Source of the DNA: an uncultured Collinsella sp.
Lineage (GTDB): Bacteria > Actinomycetota > Coriobacteriia > Coriobacteriales > Coriobacteriaceae
Direction: 5' to 3'
DNA: 14,654 bases
Assembly (NCBI GenBank): GCA_902494555.1
Contig: CABUTR010000038.1
Location: 1 to 14,654 of the forward strand
Shown one piece after another: positions 13,080 to 14,654 of this stretch. The notes under the pieces were generated by a model. The model searched no databases, was not told where the DNA came from, and saw nothing but the letters and a program-made list of their open reading frames with translations. A program made the position numbers and the translations under genes. Each line of letters begins with the position of its first letter. Position 1 is the stretch's first letter.

Positions 13080-14225
13080 ATGAACAGGCTTTTCGACAAA
13101 TCGATCGTGCTGGCGTGCTGCATTGCGGCCGCTATGGGCCTTGCTGTGGACGCTCGCCTGGTCGCGGCGTTTTGCCTTGGCGTTATCGCCACCTCGCTGG
13201 CCGAGGTCGCACAGGGAGAACGCACGCGCCGTGTAAGCGAGGCCGCGAGCTACGCTTACATCATCGCGGCCGTCTTCGTGCCGCCGTTTGTGCCGTTTGC
13301 GCCTCTCGCCCTCTATGACATCGCGCGACGCGTGCGCCGTGAGCACGCCTGGGTCGCGCTGGGCATTGGCTCCGTCTTTGCTTTTGCGCTCGTCGCGAAC
13401 CTACGCGCCGACGCGCTCACCGCCCGAACGCTCCTGCTGACCGCCATCCTTTCGGTTGCCGCCACCTTGCTATCGCTACGTACCGCCCAGCTGGAACACG
13501 AGCAGGAGCGCATGCGCCGTACCCGCGACGAGCTGCAAGAACGAGCCTTGGCGCTCGAAGCGCGCAACCGCGACCTTGCCGATCGCCAGGACTACGAGGT
13601 CGAACTCGCGACGCTCGCCGAACGCGCCCGCATCGCGCGCGAGATCCACGACAATGTGGGCCACCAGCTCACACGCGCCTCGCTGCAGACCGAAGCCCTG
13701 CGCGTGGTCCATGCCGACGAGCCCGGCGTCGCCGCCGACTTCGCCGACGTCAAACGCACGGTTGACGAGGCGCTCCAGCTTGTGCGCATCAGCGTCCACG
13801 CGCTCAACGACAACGCTGTCGATCTTTCCATGCAGCTCGAACGCATTGTTGAAGGCGCGCGCTCGGACGGCGGCCCGCAGATTGAGCTTGAAGCTATGAC
13901 CGAGCATGCGCCCGCAAATGTCGCCAACTGCTTTGCAGCGGTCCTGCGCGAGGCGCTCTCCAACACCATGCGCCACGCTTGTGCCCATGCTGTCACCGTA
14001 CGGTGCATGGAGCATCCGTCGTTTTACCAGCTCATCGTTACCGACGATGGCGTGGGCGGGGTCCAAGCAAGCGACCGCGGCGCCGCGGAGGGCATGGGGC
14101 TCGGCTCCATGCGCGAGCGCGTCGAGGCGCTTGGCGGCGCCTTTACCGCCGGCCCGCGTGCCGGCTCCCCCGGCTGGCGCGTGTTTGCCACCATTCCCAA
14201 ACAGCAAGGAGATGAGGACCGATGA
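13080..14225 (+). CDS. NarL-class sensor histidine kinase (HisKA_3)
   Basis: This is a 381-aa membrane histidine kinase that phosphorylates the response regulator encoded next to it. Hydrophobic segments at about 7-42, 57-80, 90-108 and 113-133 form a short membrane sensor with almost no extracellular loop, the intramembrane-sensing style. A coiled-coil linker (about 136-180) leads to the HisKA_3 phosphoacceptor, ERARIAREIHDNVGHQ, with His190. The HATPase domain has the N box LREALSNTMRHA (289-300), G1 DDGVGG (322-327) and GMGLGSMRERVEALGG (338-353). The frame extends back to 12918, but those codons encode an unlikely Arg-rich tract. The ATG at 13080 directly after a TACAAT box is preferred, implying a leaderless mRNA. 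A four-base overlap (ATGA) couples it to the regulator. The divergent ABC-2 operon is the likely target. Confidence 0.9.
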   Translation: MNRLFDKSIVLACCIAAAMGLAVDARLVAAFCLGVIATSLAEVAQGERTRRVSEAASYAYIIAAVFVPPFVPFAPLALYDIARRVRREHAWVALGIGSVFAFALVANLRADALTARTLLLTAILSVAATLLSLRTAQLEHEQERMRRTRDELQERALALEARNRDLADRQDYEVELATLAERARIAREIHDNVGHQLTRASLQTEALRVVHADEPGVAADFADVKRTVDEALQLVRISVHALNDNAVDLSMQLERIVEGARSDGGPQIELEAMTEHAPANVANCFAAVLREALSNTMRHACAHAVTVRCMEHPSFYQLIVTDDGVGGVQASDRGAAEGMGLGSMRERVEALGGAFTAGPRAGSPGWRVFATIPKQQGDEDR

Positions 14226-14654
14226 GGCTCATCGTTGTCGACGACGACCGCTTAGTGGTCGATTCGCTCAAGATTATCCTGGGCGCCCAGCCGCAGATCG
14301 AAGTGGTGGGCACCGGTGCCAACGGCAACGATGCGGTGGCGCTTTACGCCGAGCACGCACCCGATATCGCGCTGCTCGACATCCAGATGCCGGGGCGCGA
14401 CGGCCTATCGGCGGCGCGCGAGATCCTCGAGCGCGACCCTGCGGCGCGCGTAGTGTTTCTGACGACGTTCTCGGATGACGAGTACATTGTGTCGGCGCTC
14501 AAGCTGGGCGCCCGCGGCTACCTGATCAAGACCGATGTCGCTGCCATTCCGCCGGCGTTGGCGCAGGTCATGGACGGCAAACGCGTGCTCGAGGGCAAGG
14601 CGATCGAGGACATCGATTTTGACGGAACGGACGTCGAGGCGGGCACGCCCCGCC
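14222..14654 (+). CDS. Response regulator, NarL/FixJ type, cut by the window end
   Basis: This is the N-terminal 144 residues of the partner regulator. The receiver domain is complete: acidic pocket D7-D8-D9, phosphoacceptor Asp53 in LLDIQMPG, Thr81/Thr82 in FLTTFSDD and Lys103 in YLIKTD. The frame is still open at the last base of the window. Family members are about 200-220 aa, with a LuxR-type DNA-binding domain beginning just beyond this point, so that domain is expected but not seen. The ATG at 14222 overlaps the kinase stop (ATGA), with AAGGAG about 11 nt upstream inside the kinase gene. Phosphorylation would probably control the divergent ABC-2 exporter operon, by analogy with similarly arranged systems. 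Confidence 0.9.
   Translation, partial: MRLIVVDDDRLVVDSLKIILGAQPQIEVVGTGANGNDAVALYAEHAPDIALLDIQMPGRDGLSAAREILERDPAARVVFLTTFSDDEYIVSALKLGARGYLIKTDVAAIPPALAQVMDGKRVLEGKAIEDIDFDGTDVEAGTPR

Noticed and set aside
13022..13318. An ATG at 13022 directly after GGGAGGA, opening a frame of about 98 codons that overlaps the kinase start.
   Set aside because: The spacing between GGAGGA and ATG is too short. The product is an Arg/Gly-rich out-of-frame reading of the kinase gene, with no recognisable features.

Overview
The window is GC-rich (estimated at low to mid 60s percent) and densely packed, with complete genes on both strands. It fits a high-GC Gram-positive chromosome. The best guess is Coriobacteriia, Collinsella-like, from protein flavour, possible leaderless initiation and GGGGACAGTC-type intergenic repeats. 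That assignment is inference, not a database match.

Layout. (1) 6-2176, minus strand: a CNNM/CorC-type membrane protein with CBS domains and, upstream of it, a haemolysin III/PAQR-like 7-TM protein. (2) 2177-2362: an AT-rich divergent promoter region with a good sigma70 promoter and two matching 16-bp dyads. It drives a membrane-anchored alpha/beta hydrolase (2363-3328, plus). (3) 3374-3412: a strong bidirectional terminator shared with the convergent DUF362 iron-sulfur protein (3460-4665, minus). (4) 4757-4945: a 189-bp palindromic repeat cluster, then a SAM methyltransferase (5075-5722, minus). (5) 5841-9229, minus: a MacB/LolD-type ATPase plus an 888-aa double-FtsX permease with a coiled-coil insert. 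(6) 9323-9550: a second, collinear copy of the repeat cluster. (7) 9555-12882, minus: a DrrA-type ATPase and two ABC-2 permeases in a tight operon. (8) 13080 to the end, plus: a NarL-class histidine kinase and its response regulator, cut by the window edge and divergent from the ABC-2 operon.

How they fit together. The divergent two-component system and ABC-2 exporter look like a sense-and-export module for a peptide, antimicrobial or lipid-like compound. The FtsX exporter is a second transport unit with its own operator-like palindrome. The other genes are housekeeping-type membrane and redox functions.

Most unusual items: the paired REP/MITE-like clusters with a constant 4566-bp offset, the twin-operator hydrolase promoter, the mutually exclusive hairpins before the methyltransferase, and the apparently leaderless kinase start. 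I found no CRISPR, tRNA, rRNA, transposase or prophage genes, and no clearly novel multi-gene system.
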